Source: Symbiodinium sp. CCMP2592 (taxonomy: Eukaryota > Sar > Dinophyceae > Suessiales > Symbiodiniaceae). From it: DNA of 64,000 nt. The position numbers and the translations under genes are program-made. Shown piece by piece: positions 52,301 through 64,000 of the stretch. The notes beneath the pieces are model-generated. The model searched no databases. It saw nothing but the letters and a program-made list of their open reading frames with translations, and was not told where the DNA came from. Numbering within the stretch: the stretch's first letter is position 1; each line of letters opens with the position of its first letter. Where the stretch lies: contig CAJNDT010004535.1 of NCBI GenBank assembly GCA_905221615.1, forward strand, positions 1 through 64,000. The letters run 5' to 3'.

Positions 52301-53560
52301 CCGTTGTAACTCAAGCGCGGCGCACGACTCTCTTTTGTGCCCGCGCGGAAGTCGCACAAAGCACTCCACTGCAATCCCTTTAGGGTGCCCAAGAAGCAGT
52401 GGCACCTCTGGGCAAACTCGAGTACCCCAGCATCTTACACAGGTTGCCGGAGATGGGCATTTCTCAGCCAGAGGCCGAGGGAAAACAGCAGCTGCTACAA
52501 AAGAGGAGAGAAAGTCAGCCGAATTTTGGTCCGACTCCCCGCGAGCATGGCTGCCAACCTGTTCATGCATCATCTTCGTGGGCTTTGGTGTGACTGCGAC
52601 GACCCTGATTAGAGTCATGCTCGTCTGTTCAGTTTACAGTGAAGACAGATTCTGCCAATGTGCTAGACGTTGCTGACACCTTGTGGCAGAGTATAAAAGA
52701 AGCTGCTGTAATTAATGAAGAACGCAGCAGGCAACCTCGCACATCAGCCCTTTGGGGATGTGTCATGCCCGGCAGACCAGTTCGCAATGATAACCTGACC
52801 GGACATGCTGGGCAGCACCATCTCTGCTTGGCTCGTAAGACAGGATTGATCCTAGGCTTCCTTGCCACGAGGCTTTCTCAATTGCTAGGACCAGCCCTTT
52901 CTCCGTCCGAGTCTGGTTACAGTGCCGGGACTGCGCCTCCAAACTGCTGCGGACGGTCTCCTGGGCGTCCGGCTCCTCGGCCCTGTCCTGTCAGCCACCA
53001 GAATCGCACATGACAAAAACGAAAACCTTTCAATTCAGCTCAGGGTCCTTCAGGCACAGGCCTTGCGCCGTACCCGGAATGGCACGACCTCGTCGTGCTG
53101 GCCATGGCAAACTTCAATTGACAGTCCTTCTGACTAAGCTTGGCGCGCAGCACCTCCAGCAGGCCCTCCACATAACGGATTGGCAGGTGATCGTGGAACA
53201 TATGCCCGCTGATGTATAGCTCCTGAAGCAGGACACATCACATGAAAAGGGAAATGCATACACTGGCCGGTTCAGCAAAGCATCGTGGTAGAAACTTGGC
53301 AGTGACCTTGGCTTTGCAGCTGCTTGTGTCAGCGATAGTGTGGTGCCAATCCACCGAGCGATTCAAGCAGTGCCGACCCGTATGAAGCGTATTTACCAGA
53401 TCTGCTGCTAGCGCAGCCCTTTGCGCACGCCTCTGCACTCCGCTGTGCTGCACCATGCTTTGCATGGCTCACGCAGCGGACGGGTGGGGAGCTAACCCTC
53501 ACCGCTAGACTGTCAAAAACGAAAGCGAACGATCCTGCGACAAGGCCCTCCAAGCGAGCC
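49310..53560. other. Gene space not resolved
   Basis: No ORF above 210 codons and no recognised motif. A minus piece near 50390-50460 (GPTVDELLPVFAARFEKFGQ) is exon-like and may belong to the same gene as 48688-49300. No tandem repeats, RNA genes or mobile-element signatures seen. Confidence 0.35.
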
Positions 53561-53568
53561 CTTGGGGC

Positions 53569-56252
53569 TCACGCGGTGACATTTCCACAGGGGCTGGGAC
53601 AGTGGTTCGGCAGCGCCACCGACGACGAGTGACAGCCGCAGCTCTCTGGACAAATGTAGGCCAAAGGTCGGAACAAGGGCTCGAAGCCTTCGCACCACTT
53701 GGCTGAGCTGGTGATTTCGAACTGAAGGGTCGGGTCTGAAAGACCCGGGCATCCTCTGACTTTCATTTCAGCGACAAGGTTCTTGATGTTTGAATAAATC
53801 ACAGTCTGCGACATGTCGTTGCCGAAGAAATCAGACAAAGCATCTGGGTAGATGTCCCAAAAGCTTTCCCATCGGGCCTGCCACCCGTCGGAGCTCTCGC
53901 CCTCTCCTGGCACCTGGTCTTTGCATGCAACTTGGCCCAGCAGCGGCTCATTGAGTTTCAAGCAGGACTCCGTGCAACCGCCCCTGATCACCTTGTGGAA
54001 TGGCTGGCTCAAGGGATCGGTGCAGCCGCAGGTGGCGCCACAGACCATCCGCAGCAGGCGCGCTTGAGGCAGGTCGCAGAGATGTTGGACCTCAGTGCAG
54101 TTCCCAACCTCGCGGAAGTCCCCCAGCATGGCCAGGGCAGTATGAAGACGAGGAGGGACCAAAGTCCCCATAAGAGGATCCCCGTAAAGGTAACCTCCTG
54201 GTTGCAAATAGTCAGTCTCCACGCAGGCTGTCCACTGCTCCTGGTCAGAGTGCATGTCGTGATTTTTCTGAAGCTCAAACTGCTGCTGCCCAGGCTGGAA
54301 GGATATGTAGTATGATACTTCCTCACGAGCAGAGTGGATCTGTCGCTGCACTGCCCGCTCAATTACTGAGATATCGACCACCGAATAATTCGTTGTGTCC
54401 ATGCCTGTGATCACTTGCGTTTCTGCATTCTGCACCACGACGAAGTTTTGATTACCAGCGCACATCTCCCATTTCACGTCACTCATCGTCTGCCCCAATG
54501 GCTGGAGCAGAACGACGTACGGAATGAGCAACGTTGTGAGGAGCAGAGCCAACAGTCCAACCGCTTCGGCTTGACTCCTGCGTTGACTGTAGCTGACGGT
54601 GATCGGGTTTAACTGTTTCACCGACAGCTCGATGGAAATAGGGGAGAAACCAGCAAATAACCACTCGTCAACGTCCAGAATAGCATTCAGTGCCACGGCA
54701 TTCAGCATCAAATCTGTGATCGACGTAGTTCGGGCGAGCCATCTGATTCCAGCAATGAGAAGCACAGAAGCTATCACAGTACGTGTGAAAAACGTGACCA
54801 GCAGGACTTGCTGGCGTGTCCTAGACAGACTGTGAAGTGTATTGTCTCTATATACGGTCGTTGGTGTGAGAGGCACCGTTAGGATAGCTTCCACAGACAA
54901 GAGAATATTCCTGAACTCTTTGTATACACACAGGCTCCAAAGAAGAATGCAAAGAACGCAAAGCAGAATACCAGGCTGATAGGTTCCCGGAACAAAATCA
55001 CCGGTGCTCAGTCCCATGAAGGCGTTGATGTGATTGACCAGCGTTGCCTGCAGATCCAGATCAAACCAACATGGGACCCAGATCAGACTCGCACATAGGC
55101 ACGAACAAGGATGCGGCAAGTACATGTGCAGGGTATTCACTTCTCTTACTTATCTTCTGCACTCGCATGCCTCGAGAACCGTCAAACAGCACTGATCTGC
55201 ATCTTGCGCTCCATGATTTGGGAAGCATTGTAGTCTTATCTGATTCTTGGAGACTCTGCTGCGAAAGTGGGTTTCAGCATATGGATACGCTTACGGCTTG
55301 ATGGCTTGGTTTCGGCTCGTCACCTAGTACTTAGTACTTGGTCATCTGTCTGTTTCCTGCCTCTGCCTCTTTGCTATCGCCGTTGGATTTATACGTCCGT
55401 GCAAACCTAACAAATTGTGGACAAGAGAACAGGTAGCTGCAATCGACATGATCTCTGAATATGTCGGAACATGCCAGAGTGCCAAGGAAAGTCAAAACAG
55501 TGTCCGACTCAGGATCCAGCTTGAACCGTTGACAAGATCAGGGCGCCATCTGCACTGCACACCCGAGTGGCAAGACTGGTCTGCTGCAAATCCATGTACT
55601 TGTAGTCATGCGCAATTCCTGCTCGCCACCGTCTGGCTGTGTCAACTTCTTCTTCGAAAGGCGACCCCATGAAGCTGGGCCCAAGAATAACCTCTGCAAA
55701 CATGACTTGCATTCCCAAGTTTATCAGCAGGAGCAGCACTGCAAAAACCACCTCGAGTGCACTTGCACTGGTCAAACCCAGAATGACTGGGAAAGTCCAG
55801 GCACTCTCGCCGAAGTGCACAGGACCAACTTGAGTCCCCAGATCGACTTCGGATCCAAGCTGCAGCTCAAGGTCGTCCTCTAGCTTCTCCTTCTCTTTCT
55901 TCTCGCTGTTCTTCTTCGTGTCCTCCGGCTCCGGAGGCCGGTTCCTGAGCCCGTTCCCTGAAAGCTCCAGTTTGGAGGTCTCCAAGGCTTTTAGTCGCTC
56001 GGCAATGTCCAGGAACTCCTCGCGGATCTGTTCCCGGAGCAAGGCAAATTCATGCTGCAGGGCACGAACTTCGGGCGAAACCTCTGGAGTAGGCATCACA
56101 GAGATCACAGAGACTACGATTATCTTCACATTTGCTTGAGGCAAATGCTGCAGGTGATGCTCGGCGTGGGATGATTCTTGGAAGGGGTTTGCGATTTCCT
56201 CGGGAGCAGGCTGGGCAACTTGATTTCTGGCAAGACTACCGCAAGCTGGCAC
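53569..56252 (-). CDS. Multispanning membrane protein of a dinoflagellate-expanded family, two exons
   Basis: Exon 1 55521-56252 (start 56252 or, more likely, MPTPEVSPEV at 56096) and exon 2 53569-55047, joined in phase 0 as STVQ/ATLVNHINAF across a 473-bp intron. An N-terminal coiled coil (ALQHEFALLREQIREEFLDI) is followed by a charged linker. Hydrophobic segments follow: LEVVFAVLLLLINLGMQVMF, PGILLCVLCILLWSLCVY, LLVTFFTRTVIASVLLIAGI, the MLNAVALNAILDVDEWLFAG re-entrant-like stretch, and VGLLALLLTTLLIPYVVLL. The C-terminal region of about 250 residues is Cys-rich, probably extracellular or lumenal. I recognise the family pattern; its function is unknown. The donor is GC rather than GT. Confidence 0.82.
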
Positions 56253-56689
56253 AGCGAATCAAAGTGACGGAGGCAATGAGGCGCCAGTAATCCACACCGC
56301 CCTGCCGTCGGCAAAATCAAAGGCAGCAAAAAGGCTGTCTTTTCCCATGACGGGGCCCTCGTTTCTTAATCGCGGGTTGCCACACAGTTTCGGGCGAATG
56401 TGCAACGTGCTGCATTTTGATCGCGCGTTGATTCTGCAGCACAGGAACCTTGTTGCTATTCGGGTGCTGGCTCATAGTTTGAAAGACGTGTACAGTGTAC
56501 TGGATGCCTTATTCGGGGCGTGGGGGGAGGGCTGATAAATCGAAACATACAGCTTGTAGCGCAACAGAAGCAATAGCAACACCTTCAAACCGTCGAACCG
56601 GGAGCTCTGAACACCACTACTGACACTACTGCTACTTCGAATGCTACTTGCCAAAGCTGCTTCCCTCCTCCTCATCCGTCGTCCCTATT

Positions 56690-56930
56690 ACGCACATCAT
56701 CGTCATCAGCCTCCTGCCTGCTCCTCCTCCTCCTCCTCATCATCATCGTCATCATCATAGCACGATCACTACCATCACCAGCACCATCAGCATCGTTATC
56801 ATCATCATCATCATCATCATAATCATCATCATCATCGCCACCACTGTGACAATCTTCGCGGTCATCCTCCTCCTCCTCTTCATCATCATCATCACCTTCA
56901 GCATCGTCATGGGCAGCCAGCATCGAGGTA
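56690..56930. repeat. (CAT)n/(CTC)n trinucleotide microsatellite
   Basis: Runs of CATCAT and CTCCTC with point interruptions. The Asp/Glu-rich minus ORF and Ile/His-rich plus ORF are repeat translations. Confidence 0.9.
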
Positions 56931-56939
56931 CCTCGTCAT

Positions 56940-57600
56940 TCTAGTCGACTTTCCTCTAGTTTCGACCAAAACGTACTTGATTATTGGAATATTGGATGCT
57001 GATGCATAGCCAAAAGCACGTTCAACACAGCCATGTTGCCAGAATAGCCGTGTCGGGGAGGTGGACATACCAACACCACGACAGTCCATGTGAAGCAGCC
57101 TCCCTGGAGTGCAGAGAACCTGGCATCGGCTGGGCACAAGTCACGAGCGCTCAACACGAGAACCTCCGCTGAAGAATCTCCTAGCCGAGACCGCACTGTA
57201 ACACAACTACAGCACAAATACATCAAATACATGTAGTTATGTATGTACTTTTGTATGTAATTATGTATGTATGCATGCATGGATGGATTCGTGTTTGCGT
57301 GTATCTTCTATCGGCACAAATGCATATGCATACAGCATCCTGGTCCACAACCAACGGCCTCCGGCACCTGGGACTCGGCACCGAATGCCCTCAGACGAGG
57401 GCTGGTGGAGGTGCCTTCACCTTGCAATTTGGCAGAGATGGTCAGAGGACATGCTCCGGGGATTTAGGTCTGCGGACAACTTAGGATCCAGGGGCTGAAG
57501 CGAGGGTTCCCCGTAAGATTTGAGAAGCTGTAAGCCCTGGCAAAGGGGCCCCGAGTTAGAGCTTTTGTGAGGAAGACAGGCTTTAGAGTTTCGGAGGGTG
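56940..57600. other. No gene recognised
   Basis: Short ORFs only. A TATGTA-rich patch lies at 57225-57275. Probably intergenic sequence between two minus-strand genes. Confidence 0.4.
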
Positions 57601-57609
57601 GAGGCTTGG

Positions 57610-59417
57610 TCAGGAACTCAGGGTAGCTTGATCATCTTTGGGTCTCACTGATTCAAAGGGCATGCATCCTAGCTTAAGATGCGGCCGGGCCACTTGCGCG
57701 TCCAAGTTTCTGAAATATCCACTGCTTGGCCATGTTTGGCGCGCTCCGTTCCTTCCGAAGCAGAAACATGCAAAATATGGGTTCGTGATGCAGGGTTCGT
57801 AGTAGGCCTGACCGAGGTTTCTAATGGGCCCGTCCGAGCGTCCGTAAGCTGCAGAATAAGCTTGTCGATGCCGAAGACAGAGACACGCGTGATATAATCG
57901 GCATCGAAGGCTGTGGACATGACCTTGTGGATTTCGATCATGACAAAACCCTCGGGTTCTCTGGAACTTACTTGTTTCCGACAAAGCTCGTTCTGCTGCC
58001 TCGCAATCAACAGTCGTCACATCCGGAGCCCTGTCCATCAACAGAGCCCTGTCACTGCCACAGCTCTCCAGGACCCAGGCATAGGAAGCGCAGCGGCTAG
58101 CCAGCTCTGGTGACACAATCCTCGGTGTTTGAGCTCTGCTCATGCTTGCGTCGACTCACCAAGACTGTGAAAACAGCATTTCACGGTCGCGAGGATGCTT
58201 GACATGGGAAAGCTTAAAGGACAGTGCCGAAGGTCGGCGATGCACCAAAGCCGTAGGCGAAGGCCTTCCGCATTGCGACTGGGTAGTCTGTGCCCAGATC
58301 CTGAGGACTTGCTCTTCGCTCGTGCACCATACCACAATACTCTGGAACCACTACGTAGCTTTTGCGCGTTGTGCGGATTCTGTTTGTTCTAGTGGCATTC
58401 TTGCCCGCATCTGCTTTGTAGCCCTTCTCGAGCACAGGCTCAACATTCAGGAAGGCATCCAGAGCCTGCCAGCCACCCTCTTCCAACAGACACGAGAACA
58501 GCCACACTATCAGTGCTGCAGTCTGTCCCATCGCTACATGGCCTACTCTCTCGAGCTATAAGTACCACGGAGTCTCCATGCCTCTGGATCTGCGCTAGAT
58601 CCCCAGCTCTTAGGAATGGAGACGGCGCCGGTGTCGCCCTCTCGCAGCATGATGGCCACCTCCAACAGATCCGAAAGACCGAGCCTACTTGGCTGGCTTC
58701 CAAGTGCCAGGTGATATAAGCCCGTCATCTCCATGGTCTCTGTTGCCGAGCGGCGAGTTCGGCCACATCCGCTCCAAGGGAGTGCCCTGTGCAGATGAGA
58801 CGGTACTCTGGGATGTTCTGCAGAGCCGAGGCCATGCAGGCCCCAGCAGTGCTGAGGATCCACCTTCCCGGTGTGCGAGACACGCTGCCTCTATGTGCAG
58901 GAGTTAGTTGCAGTCGTATGTTATCGCTGGACGTTCCTGACAATGACCCCTTTGATTCTTTGGCTCGACCGCTGTATGTTGCCGTGCTGTTGCTCGTGAG
59001 TACTCAAGCGCGTCTACATATGGTCATAATATAAACATTAGGCTTATCTGCGGTTTCTCACGTATTTGTGGATTGTGTCGTCTTGTGCAAATGCAAAGCT
59101 TGTGATGAACGCTAACCTCGCCTTCCAACGAGGGTTGGGCACTTGACACAACTAGACCGCTACAATGTTGCAGCCCGTTGAAATGACCACACACCGCGCC
59201 TTGCTGCACGTGCCATCCCGCTGTGGGCCAAACCGCCCGCGACAAGGCTCTCCTGCGGAGGGAGTGTTGCCAGGTCTCGCTGTCTGTGAAAATCAATAGC
59301 TACAATGACGGGCTTTGAGCATGCCAAAGTTGGGGTGTCTTTTCAGGAAGCGCCTCGGCAGCAACATCGGTCAGCACAGCGCTATACTCGCAAGATCCTC
59401 GCACCGCAAGCACCAAC
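57610..59417 (-). CDS. Class-3 lipase (diacylglycerol-lipase-like), small exons
   Basis: Signature pieces occur in family order. Exon about 59347-59417, after TGTCAG: LVLAVRGSCEYSAVLTDVAA. Exon about 59190-59279: DLATLPPQESLVAGGLAHSG. Exon about 58745-58863: WILSTAGACMASALQNIPEY, then RLICTGHSLGADVAELAA with the GHSLG nucleophile elbow. Near 58240-58290: VAMRKAFAYGFGASP. Near 58085-58140: PRIVSPELASRCASY. Then VMIEIHKVMSTAFDADYITR (about 57960-57900). Class-3 lipases hydrolyse acylglycerols, and the GFG-SP...SPELA segment resembles DAG lipases. The His of the triad was not located. N-terminal exons probably lie upstream; VYILRFAFSLLNVYLLNYYR near 60680-60740 is a candidate membrane segment. 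Confidence 0.75.
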
Positions 59418-59429
59418 CTGACACAGCCA

Positions 59430-62400
59430 CGTCTTAGAATTCGCAGTAGCATGATTTCTGCGATACCGAACCGGCTGGAAGAAGGAGAAACCACTTGTTT
59501 CAACCTTTGTCGGGAGCGAAACCGAAAGGTGCCAGGAGCAATCACGGCCCTGCCCAACGGTAGTAGCAGCCCAGTGACCAGCGCATCCGATGGACCCAGA
59601 AGACCACGTAAGCCGGTTCAAACGGTCTTTCCGTCCTGAGTGATGCGGTTCAATGTGATGGCAGCCGAACACCACACGAAATCCACCATCATGCCACCAT
59701 CAATGCAATTACTCCATTCCGGCATGATGTCTTGCGACAGACTATGAGACTCACGAGTCTGAGGTACCCGAGACTGATTTTGCGGCCGAAAAATCCACTG
59801 TGCCTTTACTATGTCCGCCCGCTGCGCGCCGGTCAGCTCCACGAAAGCCTGGCTCGAGGCGGGTGTAACAGCACCTAGGCAAAGCCATGCATTGAGCTCC
59901 AAAGTCTTGCAAAAGCCATGAGCTGAATTGTCATCTTCCGTGCCATCTCTGCACATCTATGGACATGCATTACATCCCCGAATCACGTGGCTCTCAGGCT
60001 CTCTCACCTCTTTCGGGGGCCTCGGTGTGTGCCTCTGCATCCCATGTGCCGGCGGCTGATCGAGCAGCACCACCAAGGAACCCACGAACTCGGTCCCCAG
60101 CGCCCTGACAGCAAAAGCGCTTGCAAGCAACTGGAAAGTGCCCTGATTGCTTCATACCTGAGACGCTGCACGGCGAGACCCAGGTTTCCTTCGTGCTTAG
60201 CACCGGGTGTGGACGAAGACTACTCCAGGAGGCGAGTAACTTACGTTTCTGAGCCGCTCTCTGATTTGGTCTGGGCCGAGTCTCTTGGCGCATCAGCGCT
60301 CCGTAGGCTGCCCGGGCAAAAACTGCAGCCAGAGTCGTGCGAGGCAAGAAGCCCTTGGCCAGAGGCGGGCACTGCTGCGAGCCCCAAAACTTTCATGAAC
60401 CCTAACCCCAAGCTCCGTCCTGCCTCGCCCGCTATGTTCTCCATATGGGCCACCTCTGCCTGCAGATGGGCTTCTTTTCGGTGTGGTGGGGCCAGGGATG
60501 TGGTCTTTCGGAAGTTGTTGCGAAGTCTCGCACGAGCAGCGTTCGCCAGCTGAGGCACGTCAGAGCATGCTGTGGCGGGGTCCTCAAGTCCCGAACCATG
60601 TCCAGACGTGTCGAAGCCGCATTCTGGAAGAGGTGTGGGAAATGATACGAGGCACGTCCGTAGGAGAAATTCCGCTCAGGTTTGAAGCGGTAGTAATTAA
60701 GCAAGTAGACATTGAGCAGTGAGAATGCGAATCGAAGGATGTAAACGCGGCACCAAGACACCCCGACACTCTGGGTGTTCAGATTCGTAGCAGCTTGGGT
60801 CCTTCTAGACTGCCTTGACATGTACCAGTTAGATCGCACGGAACCGGTGGCTTCCGCAGTTTGACCCTTCTTGTCGCAATTGCATGGCCTTCTCCGTATC
60901 TTCCAGTCTCCGGCCTAGGGCCCGAGGAATCTGCACCTCCTGCACAAAGCTTTCGACAGACTGACAATGGGTGCGGCAAGTTAAAATGCACATGCTCCGT
61001 CCCTGTACCTCAAAGGCAGTGAGGTACTCTTCGTAGTGCCTCCAGAAACACAACCAGTCTCATCGACTGATGTATCTGCCGACGAGCGAGTGTCCATGAG
61101 CCACGCCTCTGGTGCTCTGGGTAAAGGCGAAAAGGCAAACTGGGATCTGCCATAATGCTCAGGATGTCACCTGATTCTCAGATGGGCTCCAGAAGGGCAT
61201 TTCGACGATGCCGAGATTGAAAGCCAAGACTCTCTTGGAGCGCTTGCCGATGTGCGCCACCAGCAGTGAACGAAGCATATCGAGAGCCTTCGGCAATCTC
61301 CAGCACAGAGACTGTGGGCAAATCTCCGTTCCGTGTTTCTCGCGCTTGCCTCGCCAGCAGCATCCTGCGGTGTCTCGGAGGCATCGTTGGCTCGCATCGG
61401 ACGGCGTTCCATGGCACATGTGCGCGCCCGGAGCAGTGTAGAGGGCGGCAAATCGTAAGGCAAACGGTGGCAGATCGGCATCTTCCCAGGTCTAGATTCT
61501 AGATCGCCGCGCCGGCTTATCCCACTGCTGAGCTTCTGCGCATTCGAAGCGCAAGTTATTCTGTCTTGCAGGTACCTTTAGTGATATTGGCTGGTCGGTA
61601 AATGTGCCACGAATATGCATGGGCTGCAAAGCCAGACTGGATGGCAGCACGCATCGTGTCGCATCGGGCCCTCTCATACTGGATTTTCGGCGATGCCATG
61701 CTGTGCACAATATGGGGGATTCTCAATTGAGATTCCCACAGAGAAGCTGGCTACAACTCAGATCTGTCTTGCTGTTGGGCCTCCTTCTTTTCACGTAACT
61801 CACATATCCTCCCCTTCAAAACCGCACTCCGCACTCCCAGAGGCCGGCCTTCTCGTGCAGCTTCTTGAGGTATTGAGCCACATGGCCGATTCTGCCCAGC
61901 ACGAAACGGAAGGACGTGTTATTCTTGATTTCACATGGTTGTTGCTCTGCGGATTGATGATTTGTAATTAGGCTTATTGGTGCCTCGACTCGTTATATAC
62001 TGCTCCAAGAACCCGTTGCAATTCAGCATCATGTGATGCACTTGTGCCTCTGCGCATCCAGGTATCTCTCCACGACATAGGATGGCTCCAGCGGAAGGCC
62101 CAACTCCACGGTCTTCACGTAGACGCCCAAAGCCTGACAGACCCAGCGAACAGACAGCAATGAGAGGTTTCGAGGCTAAACTCGAGGGCGATGGCCGGGG
62201 CACACGCCTACTCTTTTTGGAGCAGCCCTGCCTGATCATATGCTCTTTTTTCGAAGAGCGCATCGCCATGCTGCCGGTAGATGTCGGCAGTCACCTCGCG
62301 CACAATTGGCTCCAGGATACAAGCCTGTACCTAACCAATGCTACTGCGATTACACCCGCAGTGCCATCATTGCGATTTTGATGGATGCTGTGGTCACTGT

Positions 62401-64000
62401 CACTCCCCCTGTTTTTCATTCCGACTAGGACTGTTGTTGGCATCGCGGTTGCTGACTGCGACTGCTCGGAAGGGTCGGAGCGATGCCCTCGCCTCTGGCG
62501 CGGCATTGCAAGACAAAGCCACCTGGGGTTCAAAGCTTGGGACTTAGGATATCTTAGGATGTTCAGGGATTCTTGGGTCATGCTTTATCATGAATTTCTG
62601 AAGGTGATGTGGGAAAACAGCGTGGTGCCGAAGGTGCTTGTACCCATAGATAGCTGCTTTGAGAGCTGTCGTGGGCCTCTGCAGCCCACTCGAACATCCG
62701 CTTCCTCACGAGCACATCCTCAGACGCACCATCAACATGGCATATGCTGTCGAGTCCGCTTCTGAGAGCGTCTCACGATCAAGTCCATGAAGCCCCTGTA
62801 CTCCCTTTGAGGCGGGATCTAGTCGCTCTTCCAGTGGCTTCTCCCGAAGTTCGAAGAGGACCTTGGAAGATGCTACGTCCTGTGCCCTTCAGCACCAGTC
62901 TGCCACCCATGCAGCCTTCATTTAGCAACAGAAATCGACTCTGCATTTCTCTCTGCCGAGCGACGCTGTTGCCGTCCGCGCCGCCACGGGACAGGACGAA
63001 CACACGGCCCAGGCCGATCACGACGTCTGTCACATCAGTGAACTGGCTGGTCTCGGCAGATGCAGGCACTGACAAGCGGCCCGGCCGTTGAACCAAGTTT
63101 GCCGTTCTTGGCTACCGATTAATGTAATGATTTAGGCTTTAGGGCTCTCGGACACCTGTGCAGTTTCGCTGATTCTTGCCTCCACGACGAAGGCAAATGA
63201 TCTCAGTTTCACCTCTCTTGCGACTGCGATGGTCCACCCCTCTAGGCTCTAACAAAACCCTTGTTTTGAATTCTACCTAAACCCTGAATCATCAAGACAT
63301 GTCTGAAGGTAATCATCCATTCTTGCGGTTCCCCCGGTCCAGCATGCATACGCCAAGCGTCGAAGGCTATGAAGCGCATGCCCTTCTGCACCAAGACTAT
63401 TGTCACCTCAGCTCCACTGACGTTGTACCATGCGACTGAGAATGCAGGTCTTGTAGCATTGGAACTACCAGCTCAATGTATCGCAATTATGCCTGACTGC
63501 TGCAGGTTTTTTCTGCTCGCGCCGATGCAACTGCTCTACGCAGGAGGGGCTGACACCGTGTGCCGTGCTTGACAGCTGCAGTCTTTTGGCGTGCACACTG
63601 AGAAACCGGACATGCCATCGATGAGGAATCTTTGAGCAGTCCATAGAACTGCACCGCAAGTCCTTTAGGTGGCACCTTGGTGATCTGCCAGCTTGAATTA
63701 CCTGCTGCGTAGGATTATCAAGGACTGGTGTTGCGCAACCATCTCGTTCTGCCTGAGATACAACCATCCGTTGAAATTCAGGCTCTGCTGAATGGGGATG
63801 CAGCACAGCACATCCCGCCCAGCAAGTTGCTTGCAAGCCTGGGCCTGAGATAAAACGACGTAGTCTTGGCTCTCTGATCGCCACTCTTTCTGTCAGGATT
63901 TACGAGAGCTTGCCAGACGACGGGATCGCTGCTAACTACAAGTCGCAGATCTGCTGCAGAATAGCTTTGCTTCAGATGGCCTGTAGCGGAACTTCCGAGT
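59430..64000. other. Gene space not resolved; possible 5' exons of the lipase
   Basis: Only short ORFs. Exon-like minus fragments include TGAQRADIVKAQWIFRPQNQ (about 59750-59850), the hydrophobic segment near 60700, FWRHYEEYLTAFEVQGRSMC (about 60985-61045) and VVIGLGRVFVLSRGGADGNS (about 62950-63030). I cannot assign any to a family or link them reliably. No repeats, RNA genes or mobile-element hallmarks seen. Confidence 0.3.

Overview
The window looks like nuclear DNA of a dinoflagellate, probably a symbiodiniacean. This rests on transposase-like and membrane-protein families I recognise as expanded in that group, TTTAGGG-type telomeric repeats, small exons with an apparent GC-AG intron, Lys/Gly-rich proteins and abundant simple repeats. 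Species is not determinable. Most coding sequence is on the minus strand. I found no rRNA, tRNA, CRISPR array or bacterial-type operon.

Layout. 1-4083: a decayed Helitron (Pif1 helicase running off the left edge, broken HUH Rep, N-terminal region). 4318-12553: a Penelope-like retroelement (PLE-1) with near-identical 225/223-bp direct terminal repeats, a GIY-YIG nuclease upstream of the reverse transcriptase (RT), a CCCH zinc-finger ORF after it, and a 20-copy 68-bp satellite in the middle. 12555-16000: unrecognised minus ORFs and three tandem palindromes. 16-22 kb: repeats, an AT-rich island and exon-like fragments. 21999-40964: a block of minus-strand genes bounded by a short inverted terminal repeat and palindrome-rich subterminal DNA. 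It carries a TNP2/CACTA-like transposase gene, a zinc-finger partner, several Lys-, Glu- or Pro-rich proteins, and a dense family of GGCGAAGCC mini-hairpins seen nowhere else in the window. I propose it is one large DNA transposon. A 100-N gap at 33291-33390 sits between two nearly identical 2.7-kb copies, most likely unmerged contig ends. 41561-46307: a second Penelope-like element (PLE-2) with 734-bp direct terminal repeats, a basic ORF1 and an RT without a visible endonuclease. 46-64 kb: host-like gene space with a two-exon multispanning membrane protein (53569-56252), a class-3 (diacylglycerol-lipase-like) lipase in small exons (57.6-59.4 kb), and long stretches where I cannot assign exons.

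How the parts relate. Three transposon classes are nested or side by side. PLE-1 is flanked by a 5-bp duplication (ACGAT) and separates two minus-strand reading regions, so it probably inserted into or beside the Helitron. In the 19-kb block the transposase and its zinc-finger neighbour form a pair resembling the two-gene TnpD/TnpA layout of CACTA elements, with the other genes as possible cargo. Frameshifts in both the Helitron and the PLE-2 RT show that much of this DNA is decaying.
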